This document shows, piece by piece, positions 23,713 through 32,273 of a stretch of DNA of 64,000 nucleotides. The stretch is from positions 85,143 through 149,142 of the forward strand of contig JACMOC010000043.1 of NCBI GenBank assembly GCA_014378195.1, read 5' to 3'. A program made the position numbers and the translations under genes. Within the stretch, counting starts at the first letter, position 1. Every line of letters starts with the position of its first letter. Under the pieces are notes generated by a model. That model saw only the letters and a list, made by a program, of their open reading frames with translations, made no database searches and had not been told where the DNA came from. Origin of the DNA: Oligoflexus sp. (GTDB lineage Bacteria > Bdellovibrionota_B > Oligoflexia > Oligoflexales > Oligoflexaceae).

Positions 23713-24645
23713 ATGGGTCTGAGGATCAGGACAAATACGCAGTCGTTGAATGCCCAAAGACATATGGGTATTACGAATGCGCGTTTAACATCGACGATGG
23801 AAAAATTGTCTTCTGGTCATCGCATTAACAAAGCTGCGGATGATGCCGCCGGCCTTGCTATTGCAACCTCTCTTGAATCCGATGTCCGTTCCTTAGGACA
23901 GGCGAGGCGAAACTCCCAGGATGCGGTTTCCATGCTGCAGGTCGCTGAGGGCAGTCTTGAGGAAATCACTAATATCGTCACGCGACTCAAGGAAGTCTCG
24001 GTTCAAGCGGCTTCGGATACGGTTGGCCAAAAAGAACGCGGCTACCTCAACCAGGAATTCATGGCTTTGAAGGATGAGGTCGATCGTATCGCCCTCAACA
24101 CGGACTATAACGGCACAAGGCTTCTCATCGGGTCGCAGGCTGTTTCACCCGAACTCCTGAAAAACCATAATCCCTCGCCGCTTGAGATGCAGATCGGCAA
24201 AGATTACCTGGTTCCGTCTGACTCTCTGGACGCACGCAACCCCGTTAACATCATCCGCATCGATTTTAGCCAAATGAGCGCTGCGACTGAGGGTCCCAAC
24301 TCTCTCAATATCGGTAACAGTGCCAATGAAGCCGGAACACGAATCGATAATAAAGCGGATGCCCAAATATCTATGGCCCGCATTGATTCGGCGCTCGAAC
24401 GGATCTCCTCTTACCGCGCGACTATTGGTGCGGCTCAAAACCGCTTAATCAGCACAGAAAGAAACCTCGGTGTCAGTATCGAAAACATGTCGGCAGCCCG
24501 GTCGCGTATCATTGATGCCGATTATGCCCATGAAACCGCAGACTACACTCAGGATAACATCCTCATGCAGGCCGGCGCTTCGGTCCTAACCCAAGCCAAT
24601 CAGCAGCCCAACGTAGCCCTCAAATTGCTTCAGGGCCTCCAATAA
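23713..24645 (+). CDS. fliC: Flagellin
   Basis: 310 residues. The flagellar filament protein. The conserved N-terminal D0/D1 region (NTQSLNAQRHMGITNARLTSTMEKLSSGHRINKAADDAAGLAIA, read in pieces) and the C-terminal region (AARSRIIDADYAHETA then ANQQPNVALKLLQGLQ) are complete. The middle is short, so the outer D2/D3 domains are nearly absent. A TTG just before the ATG extends the frame, but ATG at 23713 is 6 bases after GGAG. The leader is structured. It is the first flagellar gene of the block and is separated from the flg operon by a ketoacyl synthase gene. Confidence 0.97.
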   Translation: MGLRIRTNTQSLNAQRHMGITNARLTSTMEKLSSGHRINKAADDAAGLAIATSLESDVRSLGQARRNSQDAVSMLQVAEGSLEEITNIVTRLKEVSVQAASDTVGQKERGYLNQEFMALKDEVDRIALNTDYNGTRLLIGSQAVSPELLKNHNPSPLEMQIGKDYLVPSDSLDARNPVNIIRIDFSQMSAATEGPNSLNIGNSANEAGTRIDNKADAQISMARIDSALERISSYRATIGAAQNRLISTERNLGVSIENMSAARSRIIDADYAHETADYTQDNILMQAGASVLTQANQQPNVALKLLQGLQ

Positions 24646-24705
24646 TTCGGCGTCTTGACCTTGATGTTCAAAGCTTTAGGCTTTAAAACAAGGGTGAGGA
24701 ACACT

Positions 24706-25869
24706 ATGAAACACACCCCAATCTACATCGACAACTACGACTGTCTCACCCCTGCGGGTCGAGGTGTTGACTCCGTAATGCGAAGCCTTTTTGCAGGTCG
24801 TACAGAGCTTACTTCTACCGAACCTATTGCGCAGGGATCCCTTCCTTTTTCCCTTCACGATACTCTTCAATTCCTAACGTCCGAAAAATCGCTGCGTGAG
24901 CACGATCCTCTCACTCTCATGGGTGTGATGGTGGGACGATCGCTTTCGTCCGGATTGCAGAATTGTTCAACGACAGGACTGATCGTTGGCTCGTCACGTG
25001 GTCCAACCCAGACTTTAGAGAAATCATTTGCAGAATTCTCAAAAGGCGTGTGTTTAAAGCCTAGCGTGAGCCCAACCTCGACCGCGAGCGGTATATCCTC
25101 CGCTATCGCTCGTGATTTAAAACTCGGAGGCCCAAGTTTCTCGCTTTCAGCTGCGTGTTCGACCGGGCTTTACGCTCTCCTTCAAGGCATTGGCAGTCTC
25201 AAAGCTGGGCTGTGCGACGACATGATTGTCGGCGGAGTCGAGGCTGCAAATACAGACTTTACCTTTGAAATGCTTCGATCGGCGCGCGTTCTCAATACTG
25301 TTTTGAACGAAGATTTTCCCTGTCGGCCAGGTTCTGATGATCGACGGGGCATGGTTTTGAGCGAAGGAGCTGCTCTGCTTCATCTGACCTCGGAGCAGTC
25401 GGCCCGTTCGAAAGCTTCGGTTATCGGCTGGGGCGCTGCGAACGAAAGCGGAACATTGACCGGCGTTTCTGAAAATGGTGAAGCTTTGGCTCACGCTATA
25501 CACAATGCTTTGCAGGTAGCAGGCATTGCGCCTGATTCTGTCGACTTGATCGTCGGTCATGGGGCAGGCACTTTAAAAGGTGATAAAGCGGAAGCTGCCG
25601 CGTATCGTTCGGTTTTTGGTGCAGAGGCCCGGCCTCCCCTCGTCTGGCACAAATGGTGTGTGGGTCATATGCTTGGCGCCTCAGCAGCGTTGAGTGTCAT
25701 GCTTGCGGTTGAACATTTAGAGCGCCAGGAGCTTTCGCCACATCCCTATTTTGCAGACGGGCAGGCAATGTTTGCTGGGAAGCACCTGGTTTCCAGTAAA
25801 ATAGCGCTGATTACGTCGATGGGATTTGGCGGCAGCGCGTGTGCACTCCTCGTCAAAAAATTGTCTTAG
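24706..25869 (+). CDS. Beta-ketoacyl-ACP synthase-like condensing enzyme
   Basis: 387 residues from an ATG with AGGA six bases upstream. Thiolase-fold condensing enzyme of the KAS I/II type. The catalytic triad is intact: Cys151 in SAACSTG, His285 in GHGAGT and His321 in VGHMLGAS, with FGGSACALLV at the C terminus. It normally would condense malonyl-ACP with an acyl chain. It lacks an adjacent ACP, malonyl transferase or reductase, and stands between flagellin and flgF. The N terminus and substrate pocket region are not closely FabF-like, so it may act in a special pathway. Function beyond the fold is unknown. Confidence 0.82.
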   Translation: MKHTPIYIDNYDCLTPAGRGVDSVMRSLFAGRTELTSTEPIAQGSLPFSLHDTLQFLTSEKSLREHDPLTLMGVMVGRSLSSGLQNCSTTGLIVGSSRGPTQTLEKSFAEFSKGVCLKPSVSPTSTASGISSAIARDLKLGGPSFSLSAACSTGLYALLQGIGSLKAGLCDDMIVGGVEAANTDFTFEMLRSARVLNTVLNEDFPCRPGSDDRRGMVLSEGAALLHLTSEQSARSKASVIGWGAANESGTLTGVSENGEALAHAIHNALQVAGIAPDSVDLIVGHGAGTLKGDKAEAAAYRSVFGAEARPPLVWHKWCVGHMLGASAALSVMLAVEHLERQELSPHPYFADGQAMFAGKHLVSSKIALITSMGFGGSACALLVKKLS

Positions 25870-26014
25870 CCGTCATAGACAGGACGTTTGGCTTTTGACA
25901 GGAGGAAAAAAGCGTAGGGTCAAATTTCTGTCAAGTCCTGTGACGAACTTGGATAGAAACGATAAAAACACGATAAAACAAAGTCTCTCAGCACAATCTC
26001 TCCCCTCCTGAACG

Positions 26015-26032
26015 TTTGGCCTGATCTTTGCA
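26015..26032 (+). promoter_or_regulatory. Sigma-54 (RpoN) type promoter upstream of flgF
   Basis: TTGGC at 26016-26020 and TTTGC at 26027-26031 place the diagnostic GG and GC dinucleotides exactly 10 bases apart, as in -24/-12 promoters. It lies about 35 bases before the flgF ATG. Flagellar operons of many proteobacteria are RpoN-dependent, so the position is apt. No activator site was identified with confidence. Confidence 0.7.
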
Positions 26033-26065
26033 GAGTGTATAGGGAACTCGCAGAGGGCAAGGCCA

Positions 26066-26854
26066 ATGTTAAACAACATATATGTACCGGTAGCAGGAGC
26101 GCTCGCACAAGAACGAGCCCTTGAATCTATCGCCAACAACCTGGCGAACGTCAACACCGTTGGCTTCAAAGGCGATACTGTTGCATTCAGCCTCCTTCAT
26201 CCCGAGCCAAACAAAAGCTATCCCGATACTATGCCGCCCGCAAACTTCAAAGAAGATATGTCGAGCGTCTATCCACTTCGCGGAAATGAAATGAATATGG
26301 TTGGCGTTGCTGCTGTCGAACGCGACTTTACGCAAGGCCCAGCGATCAACACTCAAAATGCCCATGATGTCATGCTTCAAGGCGACGGTTTCCTTACGGT
26401 TCAAACGCCTGAAGGTACACGTTACTCACGCGCTGGCGATCTCTCTATGACCAACGATGGTGTGCTTTCAAGCAAGATGGGCGATCCCATCATGGGCGAA
26501 AAAGGACTCATCTATGTTCGCAGTACTGACTTCAAGATCAATCCCCAAGGTGAGATCTTCATGGATGGTCAGCTGGTCGATAAACTCAAAATCGTTCAGT
26601 TCGACAACAAAAAAGAACTCGAAAAAGTCGGTAACAACTACTACAACTTCGGCGGCGATGAAAAAAGCATCAAACCCGCAACAGCTTGTCGAGTTGAACA
26701 AGGTTTTCTAGAAGGTTCAAACGTTAACGCGATCAAAAGCATGACTTCGATGATCGTTGCGCATCGCTCCTACGAAGCGTACCAAAAAGCGGTTTCGAAC
26801 TACGATAAAATGATGGAAAAGTCTTCGAATGCCATCGGCGAAGTCAGAGCATAA
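26066..26854 (+). CDS. flgF: Flagellar basal-body rod protein FlgF (FlgF/FlgG family)
   Basis: 262 residues. The N-terminal rod signature is present (ALESIANNLANVNTVGFKGD), and the C-terminal region ends with the conserved helix EGSNVNAIKSMTSMIVAHRSYEAYQKAV. It forms part of the proximal rod. It is immediately followed by flgG, the distal rod protein, and preceded by the sigma-54 type promoter. The assignment as FlgF rather than a second FlgG rests mostly on gene order and its shorter, more divergent middle. Confidence 0.9.
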   Translation: MLNNIYVPVAGALAQERALESIANNLANVNTVGFKGDTVAFSLLHPEPNKSYPDTMPPANFKEDMSSVYPLRGNEMNMVGVAAVERDFTQGPAINTQNAHDVMLQGDGFLTVQTPEGTRYSRAGDLSMTNDGVLSSKMGDPIMGEKGLIYVRSTDFKINPQGEIFMDGQLVDKLKIVQFDNKKELEKVGNNYYNFGGDEKSIKPATACRVEQGFLEGSNVNAIKSMTSMIVAHRSYEAYQKAVSNYDKMMEKSSNAIGEVRA

Positions 26855-26897
26855 GCGGTCACTGAGTCGAAATTAACCTAACGATTGGAGTTTTTAT

Positions 26898-27683
26898 ATG
26901 ATGCGTTCACTGTTTACAGCAGCAACCGGAATGGAAGCTCAGCAGGTAACAATTGATACAATCTCTAACAACCTTGCCAACGTTAACACGACCGCGTTTA
27001 AACAATCGCGGGCGAACTTTCATGACCTTCTCTACCAAACGATCAAAGCGCCAGGGCAAAATTCAACTGCTGGAACGGTTGCACCAACAGGCATCCAGAT
27101 CGGAGGCGGTTCGAAAGTGTCGTCCGTTGAAAAAATGTTCACCGAAGGCGCAATTCGTGTCACTAATAAAACAACCGACATGATGATCGAAGGCCAAGGC
27201 TTTTTCCGCGTACAAAAAGACGACGGATCCATGGCTTATACCCGTGACGGTGGTTTTAAGGTCGACAACACTGGCCGCCTTGTCACGGGCGAAGGTCTTC
27301 CCCTGGTTCCTGAAATCACAATTCCAGAAAATGTCACGCACGATAAAATCCACATCGGTATCGATGGAACGGTCAGCGTCAAAGTCGGCCAAGAAACTCA
27401 AGAAATCGGCCAAATCGTAGTCGCAAACTTCGTTAATCCAACCGGCCTTGAATCCCTCGGCCGAAACTTATACGCTGATACTGCTGCCAGTGGACCTGCT
27501 CTTATCGGTCAACCGAACACAACTGGTTTCGGGCGTATCGGCCAAGGCGAACTTGAAGCCTCAAACGTCAATATCGTTGAAGAAATGGTTAACATGATTT
27601 CAGGCCAACGCGCTTATGAGATCAACTCCAAAGTCATCGCGACCGGCGACCAAATGCTTCAGCAGACCAATAACATCCGCTAA
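26898..27683 (+). CDS. flgG: Flagellar distal rod protein FlgG
   Basis: 261 residues, the usual FlgG length. It begins MRSLFTAATGMEAQQVTIDT with ISNNLANVNTTAFKQSRA, and contains the FlgG-specific middle (FHDLLYQTIKAPG, GIQIGGGSKV) and the C-terminal GELEASNVNIVEEMVNMISGQRAYEINSK. It builds the distal rod that passes through the P- and L-rings encoded downstream. Two consecutive ATGs are available; either is possible. Confidence 0.96.
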   Translation: MMRSLFTAATGMEAQQVTIDTISNNLANVNTTAFKQSRANFHDLLYQTIKAPGQNSTAGTVAPTGIQIGGGSKVSSVEKMFTEGAIRVTNKTTDMMIEGQGFFRVQKDDGSMAYTRDGGFKVDNTGRLVTGEGLPLVPEITIPENVTHDKIHIGIDGTVSVKVGQETQEIGQIVVANFVNPTGLESLGRNLYADTAASGPALIGQPNTTGFGRIGQGELEASNVNIVEEMVNMISGQRAYEINSKVIATGDQMLQQTNNIR

Positions 27684-27701
27684 GTTTAATTGAGAGACTT
27701 A

Positions 27702-28787
27702 ATGAAAATTTTGCTCCTGAGTCTCTTGACTTTGGGTTCGGTCCCTACGGTCTTCGCCCAGCCAGTCGATCTTTTACAGCAATTATACGGAAAACAAAGC
27801 CCCGGAGCCACAAGGCCCGAGGCCTCTTCTGTTCCCTCGGCCATGCCTATGAAAGACCTTGTGCCGGTCATCCAAGAACCTTTGACTCTTACTGTTCGTG
27901 ATAGTTTTTCGACGTCACGTGAGCGGGTCTTTCTCGCCGACGTGACGACATGCAAAGGCCCAAAACAAGCCTGTGATGAAGTCGGTGCCATTGATCTTGG
28001 TTCTGCGCCCAAAGCTATGAGGCAGGATCGTCTTGCTAAAACACGTATTATTGAGGCTGTCTCCCATGAGATGGGCTCACGGCCCATCTCATGGGGTGGC
28101 GCCGATAACTGCCTTATTTCGGCTTTATCCAGTCCTTTTAACGAAGAGGCTGTTGTTCACGTTATTGAGCACGAGTTTGCCTCTGCACCCAAAGGCGTGC
28201 GCGTTTTGATACAATCGGTAAGGTTGCCGACAATGCAGATGCTTCGTCACAACAACTATGTTTACAAAGTGCCGAGTTTTGGTGATCAAGTCTCGCGCGT
28301 TTATGCAAATCCTCGCACTCGTTTTGCGCAGCTTAAAGTCTTGGCGGTCGATCAGGATCCTTCGTCTCAGGCCACGATAGAATTCATTGCCCAAGTCAGC
28401 CTTCGTGTGGAAGTTCAGGCGCTTGTGTCGCAAGGTTCCCGAGAACGCGGCGAACGTATAACCCAAGACTTTATTGCCCTTGAGTGGATTCCCTTTCAAG
28501 ATCAAATTGTTACGGATGAAAAACTCGTGTTAGGCAAAATCCTCAAAAGTCGCATTATGGCCAAACAACCGCTTCGCTCTTGGGACCTGATGCGTGAGCC
28601 CGAAGTCCAGCGTGGGGACCGAATCGAAGCCGTTGTCAACACCGGCGGGATTCAGCTCAACAGTGTCGCGCAAGCCCTTGAGCCTGGTTTTATAGGGCAA
28701 AAAATTCGCATTCGGCTCGATGCTACGAAAAAGACTCTGCTCGGTGTCGTCATCGCACGGTCTCAGGTTGAGGTGCCCTCCTTATGA
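27702..28787 (+). CDS. flgA: Flagellar P-ring assembly chaperone FlgA
   Basis: 361 residues. Signal peptide with hydrophobic core LLLSLLTLG, ending VFAQ. The C-terminal third has the SAF domain pattern of FlgA (KSRIMAKQPLRSWDLM, then VQRGDRIEAVVNTGGIQLNSVAQALEPGFIGQKIRIR). It is a periplasmic chaperone that helps FlgI polymerise into the P-ring. It is longer than E. coli FlgA (219 aa), with a large N-terminal extension. ATG 27702 has GAGAG upstream. It overlaps the next gene by 4 bases (ATGA). Confidence 0.88.
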   Translation: MKILLLSLLTLGSVPTVFAQPVDLLQQLYGKQSPGATRPEASSVPSAMPMKDLVPVIQEPLTLTVRDSFSTSRERVFLADVTTCKGPKQACDEVGAIDLGSAPKAMRQDRLAKTRIIEAVSHEMGSRPISWGGADNCLISALSSPFNEEAVVHVIEHEFASAPKGVRVLIQSVRLPTMQMLRHNNYVYKVPSFGDQVSRVYANPRTRFAQLKVLAVDQDPSSQATIEFIAQVSLRVEVQALVSQGSRERGERITQDFIALEWIPFQDQIVTDEKLVLGKILKSRIMAKQPLRSWDLMREPEVQRGDRIEAVVNTGGIQLNSVAQALEPGFIGQKIRIRLDATKKTLLGVVIARSQVEVPSL

Positions 28788-29866
28788 AAAAAACGTGTAT
28801 GATAGGCCTTACACTTTTATTGAATGCATGCCAGACAGGTGTTGTCCCTATTTCTCAAAGGAATATGTATGAAAAAGAAGGTAAATCCGCCAATCTCGGT
28901 CATCGAAGACCTATTGAAGACAGAGCCGCAAGCCCGGAAGTATATCTCAAAAAACAGAGTATTGAGATCGTCCCTCAAGAAAGCAAAAACTACACAGGCT
29001 CCCTCTTTGCACTAAAGCGACCCGATACTTATCTCTTTATGGATCCACCCCGTGGGGACTTAGGCGAATATTTGGACGTCAACGTTCAGGTTAACCGCAA
29101 AGAGAAAGCTCCGGTTGTTCCCGGTGCAGCACCCGCGGTGCCTGCCGATTCTGCAAGCAAAGCGAAAGCGATACAGGATGATCTCGTAGCGGCCCTGCCT
29201 AAACTTGAGCCCGGTACGGCCGAAGCCAAGATGCCCAGCCTCGTCAAGATGAAAGTCGTGAAAAAGCTTGAGAACGGCGATGTCATCGTTGAAGCGGCGC
29301 GCGCCTCTCAAAACGAATGGGAAGCCAACACCCAGAGAGCGACCGCCAGGATCCCATTTGCTAAAGTTTCGGGGCATAACGATATAACCACGGCCGATCT
29401 TGCTGATGTGCATTGGATGGAATCGATTAACGGCTCAATAACGGAGCGTGAGTCCAATACTTGGGAAGATGAATACAGTATGCGATGGGCGGGCTTCAAC
29501 GAAGCGCGATCTAAAGTCGCCCTGGATCTGGAAACGAAACGCAAAGATCTCGAGAAAGTCAAAGACCGTCTCAAAGACAAAATTGTTAATGTTGGTCGTG
29601 AACGCAACAAATTAGCGGCCGAAAAAGACAAAGTCGAAATATTGAGACGTGAAACCGAGGAAAAGTTGAACGAACTCAATCGCAAAAACGTTCAACAGGA
29701 TTCATTGATCGAAGAGCAGAAAGACATCATTAAAAAACAAGAAAAAATAATTGAAGAAGTTCAGATAGGGCAGCAATCCAACCTCGTCGATCCGGGTGCC
29801 GCTCAAAATGCAGGTGTGAAGGCGCCGGTCGCAAAAAATGCGGCTCCTAAGACTCAACCGCAGTAA
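28784..29866 (+). CDS. flgH: FlgH-like flagellar L-ring protein with C-terminal coiled coil
   Basis: 360 residues; lipoprotein signal with lipobox LNAC (Cys at residue 16). The FlgH core is recognisable but divergent: TGSLFALKRPDTYLFMDPP corresponds to the GSL...LF..DxRA region; KVVKKLENGDVIVEAARAS and ARIPFAKVSGHNDITTADLADV match the central FlgH motifs. Positions 230-330 form a highly charged heptad-like coiled coil absent from standard FlgH (about 230 aa). Between flgA and flgI, exactly where flgH is expected. It should be the outer-membrane ring lipoprotein; the coiled coil may contact another motor part. Confidence 0.78.
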   Translation: MKKTCMIGLTLLLNACQTGVVPISQRNMYEKEGKSANLGHRRPIEDRAASPEVYLKKQSIEIVPQESKNYTGSLFALKRPDTYLFMDPPRGDLGEYLDVNVQVNRKEKAPVVPGAAPAVPADSASKAKAIQDDLVAALPKLEPGTAEAKMPSLVKMKVVKKLENGDVIVEAARASQNEWEANTQRATARIPFAKVSGHNDITTADLADVHWMESINGSITERESNTWEDEYSMRWAGFNEARSKVALDLETKRKDLEKVKDRLKDKIVNVGRERNKLAAEKDKVEILRRETEEKLNELNRKNVQQDSLIEEQKDIIKKQEKIIEEVQIGQQSNLVDPGAAQNAGVKAPVAKNAAPKTQPQ

Positions 29867-29881
29867 TAAGGTAACTAACCG

Positions 29882-30889
29882 ATGCTTCGCTCCCTAGCCC
29901 TGTCCTGCCTTGTTTTTATTAGTTTTGTCCAAACCGCCCACGCCCAAAACGTGCGGATCAAGGAACTCGCCCACTTGCGTGGGGATAGGACCAACAGCCT
30001 TATCGGGTTCGGTCTCATTGTCGGTCTGAACAAGACCGGTGATACCCCGACAAGCCTTGCGAAAAACAAAGCCGTCCAAACCCTGCTAGGTCGCCTTGGA
30101 ATGACGATCGACAGTGGTCCTGTCACCACACTTTCAGCCGCAGCCGTCATCGTCACGGCCGAGCTTCCGGCGTTTGCGCGTGTGGGAGATAAAATAGATA
30201 TCAAAGTTTCTGTCATCGGCGATGCCAAGAGTCTCGCGGGCGGCACATTGCTTTCTACGCCCCTCAAATCCGGTGACGGCGAAATTTACGCGATGGCTGA
30301 CGGGGCAATTGTTCTGGGCCAGGCGAATGGTTCCGGTGTTAAAGTCCAAACCGTATCTGTGATCGCAGATGGTGGTATGATAGAGAAGGACTTCATTCCT
30401 AGCCTCGTGCAAAATCAGGCGATCGATTTGAATTTGGTAAAATCCGACTTTTCCACGTCCAATCGCATTGCGCTTGCCATCAATCAACACTTTCACGCTG
30501 AGATAGCGACCGCAGTTGATCCAGCGCGCGTCAAGGTCCACGTTCCTGAGGCCAGTTGGTCAAATGTTACGGGATTCATTGCCGAAATGGAAACACTTGA
30601 GGTTCTTGCCGATCAAAAAGCGGTCGTTATCATCAATGAGCGAACAGGTACGATCGTCATGGGGGGAGACGTGAAGATTTCGCCTATCGCGATTTCCCAC
30701 AACGGTTTCAGCATCAATGCCGGCGGCAAAGGCAAACCAGCCGACGCCGTCAAAAGCCTCGATGGTTCAACCGTGAATGATTTGGTCAAGGGTCTGAATC
30801 AAATGGGCGTAAAGCCGGAAGATCTTATAAGTATTTTACAATCGATCCATGCCTCAGGCGCATTGAGGGCTGAGATCAAGCTCATGTGA
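29882..30889 (+). CDS. flgI: Flagellar P-ring protein FlgI
   Basis: 335 residues. A signal peptide (LALSCLVFISFVQTAHA) precedes a mature sequence with the FlgI hallmarks: VRIKELAHLRGDRTNSLIGFGLIVGLNKTGD near the start and VVINERTGTIVMGGDVKISPIAISH later. The end, GVKPEDLISILQSIHASGALRAEI, is canonical. It forms the P-ring around the rod in the peptidoglycan layer. FlgA upstream is its chaperone. It overlaps the start region of the rod-binding protein gene. Confidence 0.97.
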   Translation: MLRSLALSCLVFISFVQTAHAQNVRIKELAHLRGDRTNSLIGFGLIVGLNKTGDTPTSLAKNKAVQTLLGRLGMTIDSGPVTTLSAAAVIVTAELPAFARVGDKIDIKVSVIGDAKSLAGGTLLSTPLKSGDGEIYAMADGAIVLGQANGSGVKVQTVSVIADGGMIEKDFIPSLVQNQAIDLNLVKSDFSTSNRIALAINQHFHAEIATAVDPARVKVHVPEASWSNVTGFIAEMETLEVLADQKAVVIINERTGTIVMGGDVKISPIAISHNGFSINAGGKGKPADAVKSLDGSTVNDLVKGLNQMGVKPEDLISILQSIHASGALRAEIKLM

Positions 30890-30894
30890 GGGCT

Positions 30895-31293
30895 ATGATG
30901 AGCGAAATAAACGCACTTTCAAATGTCTCCGTAAATGATATGAATGCCCAGCGATTTGAAAAGGTTAACCAGAAGACTCCGGAGAACCTCGAAGAGGTCA
31001 AAAAATTATCCAAGGAGTTCGAATCTATATTCATGGAGATTGTGCTAAAATCAATGCGGGACTCGGTTGACAAGTCCAAATTTATTGATGGCGGCAACGG
31101 TGAGCAAATCTTTCAGTCTATGCTCGACACCGAATATGCTAAAAATCTAGCGAACCAAAATATGACCGGACTTTCGACTTCGATCGAGGACCACCTCACC
31201 AAACTGATGGGGGATGGTGGTAAGATAACTGAAGTGCAAAAAGCTGTCGGTCGTGCACAATACCAAAAGATCAAAGATACCGAAGAACGTTAA
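30895..31293 (+). CDS. flgJ: Rod-binding protein, FlgJ N-terminal domain
   Basis: 132 residues. It matches only the N-terminal rod-capping part of FlgJ (KKLSKEFESIFMEIVLKSMRDSV, then GEQIFQSMLDTEYAKNLA). The muramidase domain of enterobacterial FlgJ is absent, as in many deltaproteobacteria, so another lytic enzyme must open the wall. I choose ATG 30895 with GAGGG upstream; a GTG at 30886 overlaps the flgI stop and ATG 30898 is also possible. Confidence 0.88.
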   Translation: MMSEINALSNVSVNDMNAQRFEKVNQKTPENLEEVKKLSKEFESIFMEIVLKSMRDSVDKSKFIDGGNGEQIFQSMLDTEYAKNLANQNMTGLSTSIEDHLTKLMGDGGKITEVQKAVGRAQYQKIKDTEER

Positions 31294-31333
31294 ACCGTTA
31301 CTCAATGCCTTAGGGCTCTGGAGGACGTGACTC

Positions 31334-31684
31334 ATGGATACCAAGATTGGCCCAAATGTTTCCCCTGCGTTAACCGGCAACACTGCGGGCATTGGCAAAG
31401 CCAAGGGCGTTCAGGGTGAAGGCGACGCAAAGAAGATCAAGAGCAAAGGCTCTGAAGGCGACTACAACGTCAATCTCTCCGGCAAGTCCAAAGAGATAAA
31501 CGAAGCCCGCCTGAAAGCGCTCGACATCGCACGGGGTACCCCTGATGTTCGCGAAGACAAAGTCGCGGAACTCAAAAAGAAAATCGAATCGGGCGAATAT
31601 AAAGTGAGCTCCGAAAATATCGCCGACGGCATCCTGCGCGAAGCGATTAAAGACGAACTCTCCAAAGGCGAGCCTGAGCTCTAA
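31334..31684 (+). CDS. flgM: Anti-sigma-28 factor FlgM
   Basis: 116 residues. The C-terminal half carries the FlgM pattern: NLSGKSKEINEARLKALDIARGTPDVREDKVAELKKKIESGEYKV (in parts), followed by SSENIADGILREAI. FlgM holds FliA (sigma-28) inactive until the hook is complete and FlgM is exported, so it implies a sigma-28 elsewhere in the genome. The N terminus is disordered and Gly/Lys-rich, as usual. Strong GGAGG upstream. Confidence 0.94.
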   Translation: MDTKIGPNVSPALTGNTAGIGKAKGVQGEGDAKKIKSKGSEGDYNVNLSGKSKEINEARLKALDIARGTPDVREDKVAELKKKIESGEYKVSSENIADGILREAIKDELSKGEPEL

Positions 31685-31703
31685 TCACCTGTGAGGCCCA
31701 ATT

Positions 31704-32270
31704 ATGATAGGGAATCAAGGCGTAGGCAACCGTCTCAATAAAGTCACCGAAAATTGCGCGTTTCTTTTCGAAGTCCTCAAAGACTTCGAAGTGGTCATCA
31801 CGCGCGAAAACGATGCCATTGGTCGTTCTGATCTCGCTGAACTTGAGGCGATCACGGACGAAAAAGTCATTTTTGGCGAAAAAGTCAAAAAGTATATTCG
31901 CGCTCTGAAAGAGTCGATGGACCTGCTGACCTCGGAAGTTGTCGATTTTGAAATTGAATCCAACGACGAACGCCAACTCACACAGTATGTTGCCGTGATT
32001 CGCGAGCCCTTGCTCAAAGCGCATCCTCAGCTCGAGCCTGAGTTGAAAAACATGGAAACCTGGGCTGGAAAATTGAAAGACCTGCGGGTCGGTATTTTCG
32101 CCAAGGTCGAAACCAACGCTTATCTCGTGCAGAGACTTCTGCATTACCACCGCGAGACTTATGCTTTCTGGCAAGCGGTTGTCCGCGAGTCGGAAGCCGT
32201 TTATGGCCAAACCGGCAAAACCAAATATGGGAATGGCTCACAGAAGTCCATACTCAACGTTAGGACCTAA
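31704..32270 (+). CDS. flgN: FlgN-like chaperone for hook-associated proteins
   Basis: 188 residues, all helical and highly charged, with Leu-rich heptads through residues 15-110 as in FlgN. Gene order flgM-flgN-flgK-flgL is the standard one and supports the call; sequence conservation in this family is weak. It should deliver FlgK and FlgL, encoded just downstream, to the export gate. It starts 19 bases after flgM and ends 3 bases before flgK. Confidence 0.8.
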   Translation: MIGNQGVGNRLNKVTENCAFLFEVLKDFEVVITRENDAIGRSDLAELEAITDEKVIFGEKVKKYIRALKESMDLLTSEVVDFEIESNDERQLTQYVAVIREPLLKAHPQLEPELKNMETWAGKLKDLRVGIFAKVETNAYLVQRLLHYHRETYAFWQAVVRESEAVYGQTGKTKYGNGSQKSILNVRT

Positions 32271-32273
32271 TCT

